From NCBI GenBank assembly GCA_964346495.1, contig CAYFUW010000001.1:47383-111382 (forward strand): 64,000 nucleotides of DNA, in the 5' to 3' direction. Source of the DNA: JBGZFC01 sp964346495 (GTDB lineage: Bacteria; Bacteroidota; Bacteroidia; Bacteroidales; Dysgonomonadaceae). Of the stretch, positions 50,670 through 59,623 are shown piece by piece; the first letter of the stretch is position 1, and each line of letters opens with the position of its first letter. Made by a program: the position numbers and the translations under genes. The notes beneath the pieces were generated by a model. It was not told the origin of the DNA. It saw nothing but the letters and a program-made list of their open reading frames with translations, and did not search any database.

Positions 50670-50996
50670 TTATCTCAATTTTTCATTCTCCTTATGGCGT
50701 GTGGCATCTCTTTTTGTCTTCTTCTCCAGATTCTTTTGAAAAGCGTCGGTTAAGTCCACACCTGTTTGATTGGCAAGGCAGAGCAAAACCCATAGAACAT
50801 CAGCCATTTCATCGGCAAGGTCCTTTTTTAAATCTGATTTTTTGAATGATTGATCTCCGTAGGTTCGTGCCATAATGCGTGCCAATTCGCCTACTTCTTC
50901 GGTAAGAATTGCCATATTGGTAAGTTCGCTGAAATAGCGAACGCCATATGTTTTTATCCAATTATCTGTTTGATTTTGAGCTTCTTGAATTGTCAT
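50670..50996 (-). CDS. MazG-like nucleotide pyrophosphohydrolase
   Basis: 108 residues. The metal-binding helices read EEVGELARIMARTYGD and DLADEMADVLWVLLCLANQT, the EExxE and ExxD pattern of MazG-type enzymes. It would hydrolyse nucleoside triphosphates to monophosphates and pyrophosphate, possibly aberrant dNTPs. It is in the leftward cluster with dtd and uvrC. Confidence 0.88.
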   Translation of the reverse strand: MTIQEAQNQTDNWIKTYGVRYFSELTNMAILTEEVGELARIMARTYGDQSFKKSDLKKDLADEMADVLWVLLCLANQTGVDLTDAFQKNLEKKTKRDATRHKENEKLR

Positions 50997-51043
50997 TTAT
51001 ATCTCTTTAATTCCCTGAATGTCAAACAATCAGGCATTTTAGT

Positions 51044-51496
51044 TTATTCTTTTACTTTTGAATCAATCCAAATAGTAACAGGCCCATCATTTACAAGATG
51101 AACTTTCATATCGGCGCCAAACTCTCCTGTTTGTACGGGTTTGCCGAATATCGATGATAATGTTTCGCAAAACTGTTCGTACAAAGGGATAGAGACATCG
51201 GGCTTCGCTGCTTTAATGTAAGACGGTCGATTACCCTTTTTGATGCTCGCATGCAGTGTGAATTGCGAAACAACCATTATTTCGCCATCGATATCCATAA
51301 CCGATTTATTCATCACACCCTTTTCATCGTCAAATATACGCAAATTAATAATCTTTTTCGTCAAAAACTCAATATCTTCTTCTGCATCGCTATTTTCAAT
51401 CCCAAGCAAAATTAGCAACCCTTTCCCGATAGAGCTTTTTGTTTTTCCGTCGATAACAACGGAACTTTCCCTTACGCGTTGAATAAGTATTCTCAT
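51044..51496 (-). CDS. dtd: D-aminoacyl-tRNA deacylase
   Basis: 150 residues. The two signature motifs of DTD are present: VVSQFTLHASIKKGNRPSY (catalytic SQFTL region) and NDGPVTIWID (Gly-Pro cross-subunit motif). It removes D-amino acids from mischarged tRNA. Its ATG overlaps the uvrC stop codon by one base (TAATGA), suggesting translational coupling. Confidence 0.95.
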   Translation of the reverse strand: MRILIQRVRESSVVIDGKTKSSIGKGLLILLGIENSDAEEDIEFLTKKIINLRIFDDEKGVMNKSVMDIDGEIMVVSQFTLHASIKKGNRPSYIKAAKPDVSIPLYEQFCETLSSIFGKPVQTGEFGADMKVHLVNDGPVTIWIDSKVKE

Positions 51497-53292
51497 TATT
51501 GTTGTTCTTTAAAATAATCTATTATTAATTTTGCTCTACTTTTCCCAATTACCGAAATTATATCTTCTTCATCGGCTTCTTTTATCCGCTTAATACTTTT
51601 GAAGTGGGAGAGAAGTTTCTTTTTAGTCTCTTTTCCGATTCCTTTAATCGAATCCAATTCTGACGATACTTGTGCCTTGCTTCTTTTTTTACGATGAAAT
51701 GTTAAACCGAACCGATGAGCTTCATCCCGAAGTTGCTGAATAAGTTTTAATGTTTCAGAATTTTTATCGATATAGAGTGGAACGGGGTCATCGGGGAAAT
51801 AAATCTCTTCTAATCGTTCCGCTATACTGATTATTCCAATTTTTCCGTAAAGACCAATTTTCTGAAGCGTTTTTGCAGCAACGCTCAATTGTCCCTTACC
51901 TCCGTCAATTACAATGAGTTGCGGCAAAGGAGAGTCTTCGTTAAGTGCGCGAGAGTAGCGTCTTTCAATTATTTCTGCCATTGATGCGTAATCATCGGCA
52001 CCTACGACACTTTTAATGTTAAAATATCTATAATCTTTTTTAGAAGGTTTAGCTTTTTTAAAAACGACACATGCAGCCACCGGATTTGTCCCTTGAATAT
52101 TTGAATTGTCAAAACATTCAATATGCCATGGAATTTCTTTTAGCTGTAAATCTTTTTGTACGGTTGTTAAAATTCTGGTCACTCTCTGTTCGGGATTTAG
52201 CATTTCCGATTTTTTGAGTTTATCTATTTTAAACTGCTTTACGTTTTTCTCCGAAAGTTCCAATAGCTTTTTTTTATCACCACGCTGTGGAATTGTAAAT
52301 GTTATGTCCGAAAGTTTTAAATCGGGTAGGAAAGGAACGATTATCTCTTTAGAATCGCTTCCGAATCGTTGCCGCATTTCAATAATTCCTAGACCTAATA
52401 ATTCTTCGGGAGTTTCGTTAAGTCGCTTTTTATATTCAAAAGTATAAGCTTGTGTTATTGCTCCGTTTACAACACGTAAAAAATTAATATATGCAGAATT
52501 ATCATCTTGTTCAAATCCGAAAACATCTAAATTGTAATTGATATTACTTACAACTTGCGATTTTTCTCTGAAGTTTTGAATTAACTGTAATTTTTCTTTT
52601 AAAAGTTGAGCTTCTTCAAATCGTAATTCATCGGAAAAGCGTTGCATCTCTTCGACAATCTGCTTTTCGATAATAGATACATTCCCTTTTAAAATTTCGG
52701 TTATTTCCGCAATGTTTTTCTGATACTCTTCTTGCGATTGCAAATTTTCACAGGGTCCTTTACATCGTTTTATATGATATTGCAGGCAGACTTTAAATTT
52801 CCCTGATTTGATGTTTTCAGGAGTTAAATTTAATCTGCATGTTCTGACATGATACACTTTTGTAAAAATATCCAAGAGAGCATTTACAGACATAACAGAA
52901 GTGTATGGTCCGAAATATCTTGAGCCATCTTTTACTATTTTTCGAGTCTTAAAAACGCGCGGAAAATATTCGTTTTTTATAACTATAGAAGGGTAGGATT
53001 TGTCATCTTTCAACAGAACATTATATCGTGGTTGCAACTCTTTTATAAGATTATTTTCTAAAAGAAAAGTATCTTCTTCCGAATTGACCACGACATATTT
53101 TATCCTGCGAATCTTTTTTACTATGATTCTTGTTTTCGGATGCTCCTGAAATTTGTTGAAATAAGACGATACTCTTTTCTTTAAATTTTTGGCTTTACCC
53201 ACATAAATAACCTTCCCGTCTTCATCAATAAATTGATAACATCCGGGAGTTTGTGGTAAAACTTTAAGAGTATCGGCAATTTCTTTTGTCAT
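51496..53292 (-). CDS. uvrC: excinuclease ABC subunit C
   Basis: 598 residues. The GIY-YIG nuclease domain starts at about residue 13 with TPGCYQFIDEDGKVIYVGKA. A cysteine-bearing segment and a UVR motif (EAQLLKEKLQLI) follow. The RNase H-like nuclease half contains ECFDNSNIQGTNPVA and VIDGGKGQLSVA, and the C-terminus has tandem helix-hairpin-helix units (LDSIKGIGKETKKKLLSHF). It makes both incisions in nucleotide excision repair with UvrA and UvrB. Confidence 0.96.
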   Translation of the reverse strand: MTKEIADTLKVLPQTPGCYQFIDEDGKVIYVGKAKNLKKRVSSYFNKFQEHPKTRIIVKKIRRIKYVVVNSEEDTFLLENNLIKELQPRYNVLLKDDKSYPSIVIKNEYFPRVFKTRKIVKDGSRYFGPYTSVMSVNALLDIFTKVYHVRTCRLNLTPENIKSGKFKVCLQYHIKRCKGPCENLQSQEEYQKNIAEITEILKGNVSIIEKQIVEEMQRFSDELRFEEAQLLKEKLQLIQNFREKSQVVSNINYNLDVFGFEQDDNSAYINFLRVVNGAITQAYTFEYKKRLNETPEELLGLGIIEMRQRFGSDSKEIIVPFLPDLKLSDITFTIPQRGDKKKLLELSEKNVKQFKIDKLKKSEMLNPEQRVTRILTTVQKDLQLKEIPWHIECFDNSNIQGTNPVAACVVFKKAKPSKKDYRYFNIKSVVGADDYASMAEIIERRYSRALNEDSPLPQLIVIDGGKGQLSVAAKTLQKIGLYGKIGIISIAERLEEIYFPDDPVPLYIDKNSETLKLIQQLRDEAHRFGLTFHRKKRSKAQVSSELDSIKGIGKETKKKLLSHFKSIKRIKEADEEDIISVIGKSRAKLIIDYFKEQQ

Positions 53293-53295
53293 TAA

Positions 53296-53826
53296 TTAAA
53301 TCTTATACTTCAAAATAGTATCTAATTCTACATCATCCGGAAATAATCTTCTCGCATTAAACTCTTCCAATTCTATAATGAAATTGATATACACATTTTT
53401 TACGCCAAGTTTCTTCACTAATTTATATGCCGCGAGCATTGTGCCACCTGTGGCGAATAAATCGTCATGAATTAAGACAACATCATCTTTGCACAATGCA
53501 TCTTCGTGAACTTGTATAGCATCTTCGCCATATTCTTTAGTATATTTTTCTTCTATAACTTTATATGGGAGTTTTCCTGGTTTACGCATTGGGACAAAGC
53601 CAGCGTTTAATCTTATTGCCAATTCTGGTCCCATGAAAAAACCACGTGACTCTATTCCAACAACTTTTGTTATGCCTTTATCTTTGTATCTTTCATATAA
53701 TATATCTGAAAGCTCTTTCAATCTTTCCGGAGATTGAAATATGGGTGTTATGTCTTTGAATTGAATTCCTTTTACAGGAAAGTCAGGAATATTTCTAACA
53801 GCAGCTGCAATTCTTTCTATACTCAT
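53296..53826 (-). CDS. apt: adenine phosphoribosyltransferase
   Basis: 176 residues. FPVKGIQFKDITPIF, VVGIESRGFFMGPELA and the PRPP-binding loop VVLIHDDLFATGGTMLAA are diagnostic. It salvages adenine to AMP. It is 3 bp upstream of uvrC in the same direction. A parS site lies just before its start. Confidence 0.96.
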   Translation of the reverse strand: MSIERIAAAVRNIPDFPVKGIQFKDITPIFQSPERLKELSDILYERYKDKGITKVVGIESRGFFMGPELAIRLNAGFVPMRKPGKLPYKVIEEKYTKEYGEDAIQVHEDALCKDDVVLIHDDLFATGGTMLAAYKLVKKLGVKNVYINFIIELEEFNARRLFPDDVELDTILKYKI

Positions 53827-53853
53827 AATAATTATTCAGTTTTATATTTTAAT

Positions 53854-53869
53854 TGTTCCACGTGAAACA
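53854..53869. promoter_or_regulatory. parS site (ParB/Spo0J binding site)
   Basis: TGTTCCACGTGAAACA matches the bacterial parS consensus TGTTNCACGTGAAACA at every position. It lies in the 52-bp gap between mnmG and apt. ParB binding here would help segregate the origin region of the chromosome. I saw no other full match in the window; a 12/16 match within polA near 34260 is probably chance. Confidence 0.85.
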
Positions 53870-53878
53870 TTTGTAAAT

Positions 53879-55753
53879 TTATCTACCTAGCAGTACAAGT
53901 AAAACAGATATGTCGTTTGGCGAAACGCCGGGAATTCTGCTTGCCTGTGCTATGGTTTCGGGGTTTATGTTTGTTAGTTTTTGTCGAGCTTCAGTTGATA
54001 AAGATTGAATCTCGTTATAGTTAAATTTGTCTTTAATTCTGATGTCTTCTAATCGATTTATCTTGTCAGCCATTAGCTTCTCACGCTTAATATAGCCGTC
54101 GTATTTAATCTTGATATTGGCAGACTCTATTATCTCTTCTGGTCTGTCTTTGATGTTTGATAGCAGCTCTTTTAATGGGATAACTGCTTCTGCCATCACC
54201 TGCAAGTCTATATGCGGGCGAGTCAATAAGTCGATTAGTTTTACTCCGTGGCGGAGTGGGGCCGTGCCTAAACTTTCCAAAAAAGGATTGATTCTGTCTG
54301 CCTTTATTGAGAAGTTTCTGGCAAAATCTATAATTTTATTCACTTCGTTTTCCTTGTTTTCGAGAAGTTTTTTTCGATTTTCTGTTGCCAATCCCAGTTC
54401 GTAAGAACGCAAAGTTAATCGTTCGTCTGCATTGTCTTGGCGCAATAAAATGCGATATTCTGCACGCGAAGTGAACATACGATAAGGCTCATCAACTCCT
54501 TTTGTAATCAAATCATCTATAAGTACGCCGATATATGCTTCATCTCTGCGGAGTGTGAAAGGTGAGCCACCATGACAATTTATATGCGCATTAATGCCGG
54601 CTATCATCCCTTGCCCGGCAGCTTCTTCATATCCGGTTGTGCCGTTAATTTGTCCGGCGAAAAAGAGATTTTTTACTAGTTTCGTTTCTAGTGTCGATGT
54701 CAATTGTCTGGGGTCAAAAAAGTCGTATTCGATGGCGTATCCAGGACGGAAAATATGTACATTCCTAAATGCCGGAACGGCTTTTAATGCTTCTAGTTGT
54801 ATGTCCAATGGTAGGGATGATGAGAATCCATTGAGATAATATTCGTGCGTTGTTTCTCCTTCCGGTTCAAGGAAAAGTTGGTGACTTGTTTTGTCGGCAA
54901 ACGTTACGATTTTTGTTTCAATACTGGGGCAATATCTCGGTCCGATACTTTGAATTTGTCCGTTATAAAGCGGCGAATCATCCAACCCTTCACGTAGTAA
55001 ATCGTGAACTTTTTCAGACGTATATGTTATCCAGCAACTGCGCTGTTTTAGTTCCCGATGAATGTTATCCAGATAAGAAAACTTATGAAAATCTTCTTCA
55101 CCCTTTTGTTCTTCCATCAATGAGAAATCTACACTTCTGCCATCTATTCTAACAGGCGTTCCGGTTTTCATTCTGTCGGCTTCGAAGCCCATTTCTGTCA
55201 ATTGCTCTGTTAAGCCGAAAGATGATGGTTCTGAAATGCGTCCACCACCCACCTGAACTTTACCAACATGAATTAATCCGTTTAAAAATGTTCCGTTTGT
55301 AAGTATAACGGCTTTTGCGAGAAACTCAACTCCTAAGCTTGTTTTTACACCTGTTATCTCTCCATTTTTAAACGAAAGTTCTGTTACGGTGTCTTGCCAA
55401 AGATAAAGATTTGGTGTGTTTTCGATTATCGAACGCCATGTATAGATGAATTTTTCACGGTCACTTTGCACACGAGGACTCCACATAGCAGGTCCTTTTG
55501 AGCGGTTGAGCATACGAAACTGAATCGCGGTTTTGTCAGTCACGATTCCCATATGCCCACCCATCGCGTCAATTTCACGCACGATTTGTCCTTTCGCGAT
55601 ACCACCTACAGCCGGATTGCAGCTCATTTGTGCTATCTTGTTCATATCCATTGTGATAAGTAATGCTTTTGAGCCTAAGTTAGCAGCGGTGGTAGCGGCT
55701 TCGCAGCCGGCATGTCCGGCTCCGACTACAATTATGTCGTAATTAAAATTCAT
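53879..55753 (-). CDS. mnmG: tRNA uridine-5-carboxymethylaminomethyl modification enzyme MnmG
   Basis: 624 residues. The FAD-binding Rossmann motif is VVGAGHAGCEAATTAANLG at the N-terminus. QMSCNPAVGGIAKGQIVREID and the family motif near residue 370 (AGQINGTTGYEEAAGQG) are clear. With MnmE it installs the cmnm5 group at the wobble uridine of several tRNAs. It heads the leftward run mnmG-apt-uvrC-dtd-mazG-HXXEE-deoC. gidA/mnmG is often near oriC, in line with the parS site beside it. Confidence 0.96.
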   Translation of the reverse strand: MNFNYDIIVVGAGHAGCEAATTAANLGSKALLITMDMNKIAQMSCNPAVGGIAKGQIVREIDAMGGHMGIVTDKTAIQFRMLNRSKGPAMWSPRVQSDREKFIYTWRSIIENTPNLYLWQDTVTELSFKNGEITGVKTSLGVEFLAKAVILTNGTFLNGLIHVGKVQVGGGRISEPSSFGLTEQLTEMGFEADRMKTGTPVRIDGRSVDFSLMEEQKGEEDFHKFSYLDNIHRELKQRSCWITYTSEKVHDLLREGLDDSPLYNGQIQSIGPRYCPSIETKIVTFADKTSHQLFLEPEGETTHEYYLNGFSSSLPLDIQLEALKAVPAFRNVHIFRPGYAIEYDFFDPRQLTSTLETKLVKNLFFAGQINGTTGYEEAAGQGMIAGINAHINCHGGSPFTLRRDEAYIGVLIDDLITKGVDEPYRMFTSRAEYRILLRQDNADERLTLRSYELGLATENRKKLLENKENEVNKIIDFARNFSIKADRINPFLESLGTAPLRHGVKLIDLLTRPHIDLQVMAEAVIPLKELLSNIKDRPEEIIESANIKIKYDGYIKREKLMADKINRLEDIRIKDKFNYNEIQSLSTEARQKLTNINPETIAQASRIPGVSPNDISVLLVLLGR

Positions 55754-55773
55754 CTGTAAATGTAAGTAACACG

Positions 55774-55781
55774 CAAAGATA
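55774..55781 (-). promoter_or_regulatory. -7 promoter element of mnmG
   Basis: Minus-strand TATCTTTG, 21 bp before the start codon. The -33 element is not evident. Confidence 0.45.
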
Positions 55782-55960
55782 GATAAATTATTTTATATAT
55801 GGGATTTAGATTTTAGGAATGTCTGATTTTTAGTATAGGTTTTGAACAAGCAGATAATTTTATAGATTGAATAATATTTTTTTACACTTACATGTTGTTT
55901 TATAAAATAAAACAGTTAATTACACGTATATAATAAAACAAAACTAAATATAGCGTAGAT

Positions 55961-56584
55961 ATGAAAAAAATAAATATTTTTTCTTTTCTTATTTTGATTA
56001 TTATTTTCTTTATTTAAACAACTACTTGTTTATCCCAAACAATAAAAATCGAAAATGGAATTGTGATTTCACACATGAAATCACAACAAAACATTCTTTT
56101 TACCAATAATATTTACGGATATAATACTAACATTGTTTATGAACATAGTCTTTCAAATTTTTTAAAATTTTCTGGAGGTTTAGGTTATGTAAAAACAGGA
56201 AGAAGTATGGAGATTTTTTCAGGTATTTTTGGAGATAAAAAAGAAACATTATATCTTTACATCAATAATTTGCAATGTAGCAGTACTATTCAATTAAAAT
56301 TATATAAAAATAAATTAAATGTATACATTGGTATTGGTCCTAAAATTGATATCCCAATAAATAACAAATATTACAAAGATAATAATAAAGTCAACATGGA
56401 AAAAGATTATATTGGGAATAAACTCCAATTTGGATATAAAGCTGAAATCGGTTTTGATTATAGTTTAAAAAGGTTACTGCTCGGAACAAAGGTTTCCTTT
56501 TTGAATAACTTAACTAAACATGTTACAGGTAACTTATCAAATAGTTGTTATACTATAAACCTTTCCTTGGGTTATATGTTATAA
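55961..56584 (+). pseudogene. outer-membrane beta-barrel protein with in-frame TAA in the signal peptide
   Basis: From the ATG at 55961 the frame reads MKKINIFSFLILIIIFFI, then TAA at 56015-56017, then TTTCLSQTIKIENG and on in the same frame to the stop at 56582. A leader ending before QT and the following amphipathic strands (TNIVYEHSLSNFLKFSGGLG, LQFGYKAEIGFDYSLKRLLL, CYTINLSLGYML) fit a small beta-barrel of about 190 mature residues. The TAA falls near the end of the hydrophobic core, where TTA (Leu) would suit. Internal starts such as the GTG at 56063 would make a protein without export signal. Base composition is more AT-rich than the mnmG cluster. Confidence 0.7.
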
Positions 56585-56631
56585 TAAAATAAATTTAAAT
56601 TATCAGAACAAAAATATCAAAATTAGCTTTT

Positions 56632-57270
56632 ATGAGAAAAATTTTATTTTTTACTCTTTCTTTTATAGTTCTTTGGAGTTGTACAAAAGAACCAGAATTT
56701 TCTAATTTTGTCGATAATTGACAAAGTTCGCATTCAATAGAAAGATCAGATGTAAAAGTATTTAATTCTTTAGAAGAATTGGAAATTTATTTGTTTGAAA
56801 AGGATAAAAGAATAAATTCCTCAGATACAGTTAGTAATGCAAAGCAAAGTTCATCTACTCGTAGTATATTTGTTCATCCTGGTATGAATAATTTTTCTGT
56901 GACAGGATATTCTGATTTATATGTTAGACCTAATATGGATAACCAAAAAATAATGCTTTATCAAAGCCATCCAGAACTTGGTTTATATGCCAATGTAGTA
57001 TATATAGTTGATTATTGCGAAGCAAGCTATGTAGTTACAATTCCGCAAAATTCTTTATTTATTGCAGCAACATCGCCAGAGTGTGGCTATAGTCCTGCTG
57101 AATCAAATGTACAAGGATACTCTTCTACTCAGTTGTCTAATGGAAGTTTTAATATGACAACAAGATGTGTACATTACAAATATATTGCAGGAACAGGTCA
57201 ACAGGTAAATGTATATGCTCCTAAACATCCATCAACTTTTAAATGGAACTATAATGTATATTGTATGTAA
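56632..57270 (+). pseudogene. small lipoprotein with in-frame TGA, unknown function
   Basis: From the ATG at 56632 the frame reads MRKILFFTLSFIVLWSCTKE, a signal peptide with lipobox Cys17, then PEFSNFVDN and TGA at 56719-56721. It continues as QSSHSIERSDVKVFNSLEEL to the stop at 57268. The mature protein would be about 196 residues, with several cysteines and a terminal VYCM. I do not recognise the family. It follows the broken beta-barrel gene by 47 bp on the same strand, so the two probably formed one transcription unit. Confidence 0.65.
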
Positions 57271-57349
57271 TGCCTTTTATTTGTAAGTAATTACTGTCTT
57301 TATATGGAACTAATGTTATTAGGTATCTCCCAAATAATGAAAGATAATA

Positions 57350-57385
57350 AAAAATCACTGAATGAACTCGGTGGTTTTTTTATTT
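57350..57385 (+). terminator. terminator downstream of the broken lipoprotein gene
   Basis: ATCACTG (57354-57360) and CGGTGGT (57369-57375) pair through a 7-bp stem with G:T pairs; a run of T follows. A short frame starting inside it (57362-57601) is not convincing. Confidence 0.55.
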
Positions 57386-57675
57386 TATCAAGTGACTAGT
57401 ACATTGAGAGCTAATCGTGTTTCGGCAACTTCGAGTCACTACGATTGGGCAATTACGAAGATTAAAAAACACAGGAAGATGCTGAGTGTCAAGCAGATCG
57501 TTGGTTTTCACAACATTTGTAAACTCATCGTCTATTTCATGCTTCCCAACAATTTGTTTCGCAGATGCTTTCAATATCGTGAAGTATTAGAGATGGAATA
57601 ATAGAGATAATCTGATAATTGTTAGATGTTTACAAATGTTGTTTTCAAAAGTAATTTTTAATTACAAAAGTTGTT
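57386..57675. other. spacer with open but unrecognised short frames
   Basis: Both strands are open for 60-80 codons between about 57362 and 57601, but neither product resembles a protein I know and neither has a clear ribosome binding site. It may be the remnant of a larger gene. The ybeY stop codon begins at 57676. Confidence 0.3.
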
Positions 57676-58098
57676 TTAACTTATCGATTTTAAAATATTT
57701 AGAGCTTGATTTTCGGCTTCTCTCATGCCTTTTTCTTCTTCTGGAGATTTGTCGTTAAGTCCACACAAATGCAAGATTCCATGAATTATTACCCGATTAA
57801 GTTCTTCCATTAAATCGGTTTGATACTTTTGTGAATTGGTGCGTACAGTATCCAAACTTATAATAATATCTCCCGATATTTTATCATCTTCTGAATAATC
57901 GAATGTAATAATATCGGTATAATAATCGTGAGAAAGATATTCGCGATTAACTTCTAAAATTTTTTCATCGTTACAGAATAGATAAGATATTTCGCCGATT
58001 TTTTTACAGTAATTTTCAGCAACTAATTTTATCCATTTTTTTGTTATTTGTCTTTTGATTTTAGGAAAAGCGATGTTTTCTGCTTGAAATGTAATCAT
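57676..58098 (-). CDS. ybeY: endoribonuclease YbeY
   Basis: 140 residues. The metal-binding motif HGILHLCGLNDK begins at H106, with H110 as second ligand. The third ligand is His124 in E. coli YbeY; here the aligned residue is Asp116, a change I associate with Bacteroidota homologues. It acts in 16S rRNA 3' maturation and ribosome quality control. It is 39 bp after the SpmA/SpmB-like gene on the same strand. Confidence 0.92.
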   Translation of the reverse strand: MITFQAENIAFPKIKRQITKKWIKLVAENYCKKIGEISYLFCNDEKILEVNREYLSHDYYTDIITFDYSEDDKISGDIIISLDTVRTNSQKYQTDLMEELNRVIIHGILHLCGLNDKSPEEEKGMREAENQALNILKSIS

Positions 58099-58137
58099 AA
58101 TTTATAGTGTATTAAATGCGTGATGTTTGACTTATTT

Positions 58138-59370
58138 CTACTCAAAGAACAGATAACTCGCAAATATCGCAGCGATAACGCCTGCTAAATCAGCCAAAAG
58201 CGCGTATGGAACGGTATAGCGTGAGTTTTTTATGTTCACGGCTCCGTAGTAAACAGCGACAATATAGAAAGTAGTATCTGTAGCGCCTTGCAATACGCTT
58301 GATAATCTTCCTGCAAAAGAATCGGCACCGAAAATTTTCATCGTATCAATCATCATTCCGCGAGCACCGCTGCCACTTAAAGGTTTCATTAAAGCGGTAG
58401 GCATTCCGTCAACCCAACGAGTGTCCAAACCTAAAAATGCAACGCCTGCTCTTAATCCGTCCATTAAAAAATCCATCGCTCCCGATGCACGAAAAACGCC
58501 AATTCCTACAAGCAAAGCTATCAGATAGGGAATAATTCGAACAGCGGTTTGAAAACCATCTTTTGCTCCATCGATGAAAGCATCGAAAACATTTATTTTA
58601 CGTCGCATACCTTTAACGATAAAAGCGATAATTATACTGAAAAGAATTAGGTTTGCTACAAGTCCTGAGTATAGCGATACCTGCTCCTGCGACATCGAAT
58701 TAAACAACCAAACTGTTCCGCCAATAATCAACGAAAGTCCGCCGAAAAATCCCATTATAGCCTTGTTCCATATATTTATTCGTTGCTTGATGCAAACTGC
58801 GATAACGCCCACTAAAGTTGCCACGAATGTCGCAATCATAATCGGGATAAAAACATCGGAAGGATTTGCCGCTCCCATTTGTGCCCGATATACCATAATT
58901 GTAACAGGAATGAGTGTGAGCCCTGATGCATTGAGTACCAGGAACATAATCATTGGGTTAGAAGCTTTGTCTTTATGTGGATTTATCTCTTGGAGTTCGT
59001 TCATCGCTTTGAGTCCGAATGGAGTAGCCGCATTGTCCAACCCGAGCATATTTGCCGAAATATTCATTAGCATGGATGCAGATGCCGGATGTCCTTTTGG
59101 AATATCGGGAAAAAGCTTAGAGAATAGCGGTGCGACAGCTCTCGAGAACACATCGACCATTCCGCCACGTTCTCCGATTTTCATCACACCCATCCATAGC
59201 GAAAGTACACCTGTTAATCCGAGAGAAATTTCAAACCCGAGTTTTGCCGTGTCGAATGTGGAGTTCATTATCTCGGTAAATATCATTGTATCGCCCATGA
59301 AAATTAGTTTGACTAAAGCTACTACAAAAGCGATAACGAAAAAGGCAATCCAAATATAATTTAAAACCAT
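58138..59370 (-). CDS. nucleoside recognition domain membrane protein (SpmA-SpmB fusion type)
   Basis: 410 residues with about ten membrane segments in two related halves. The first half includes SLWMGVMKIGERGGMVD and ANMLGLDNAATPFGLKAM as in spore maturation protein A; the second includes MKPLSGSGARGMMIDTMK and ATDTTFYIVAVYYGAV as in SpmB (Gate domains). Non-sporulating Bacteroidota carry this fusion. A role in nucleoside or other small-molecule transport is suggested by the domain name but unproven. Confidence 0.88.
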   Translation of the reverse strand: MVLNYIWIAFFVIAFVVALVKLIFMGDTMIFTEIMNSTFDTAKLGFEISLGLTGVLSLWMGVMKIGERGGMVDVFSRAVAPLFSKLFPDIPKGHPASASMLMNISANMLGLDNAATPFGLKAMNELQEINPHKDKASNPMIMFLVLNASGLTLIPVTIMVYRAQMGAANPSDVFIPIMIATFVATLVGVIAVCIKQRINIWNKAIMGFFGGLSLIIGGTVWLFNSMSQEQVSLYSGLVANLILFSIIIAFIVKGMRRKINVFDAFIDGAKDGFQTAVRIIPYLIALLVGIGVFRASGAMDFLMDGLRAGVAFLGLDTRWVDGMPTALMKPLSGSGARGMMIDTMKIFGADSFAGRLSSVLQGATDTTFYIVAVYYGAVNIKNSRYTVPYALLADLAGVIAAIFASYLFFE

Positions 59371-59568
59371 ATGAAGTGGGTTTTAGTAAATATTAATACG
59401 GTTTCAAAGTTACAATTTATCGTATATTTTAGATTTTCAACGGTTTGGCACAACCATTTGAGAAATAAACATTTAACGGAGCATTTGAGAAATAATAGTA
59501 ACGAATTGGCAACCGTGCGATTTTCAGCGTTTTGCGGTGCTATGCTGTCAAATAACTCGTTTCTGATG

Positions 59569-59598
59569 CAAAGGTAAGGAAATATCCAATACATGCAA
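59569..59598 (-). promoter_or_regulatory. Bacteroidota promoter of the SpmA/SpmB-like gene and ybeY
   Basis: On the minus strand: TTG (59598-59596), 19 bp, TACCTTTG (59576-59569). Both elements match. The leader to the start codon at 59370 would be about 190 nt, unusually long; no gene is seen in it. Confidence 0.55.
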
Positions 59599-59623
59599 TA
59601 TTGAAGAATAAATAAAATACCGA

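Noticed and set aside
57362..57601. transposase remnant or small gene on either strand
   Set aside because: Neither translation resembles a transposase or other protein I know; inverted repeats and target duplications were not found.
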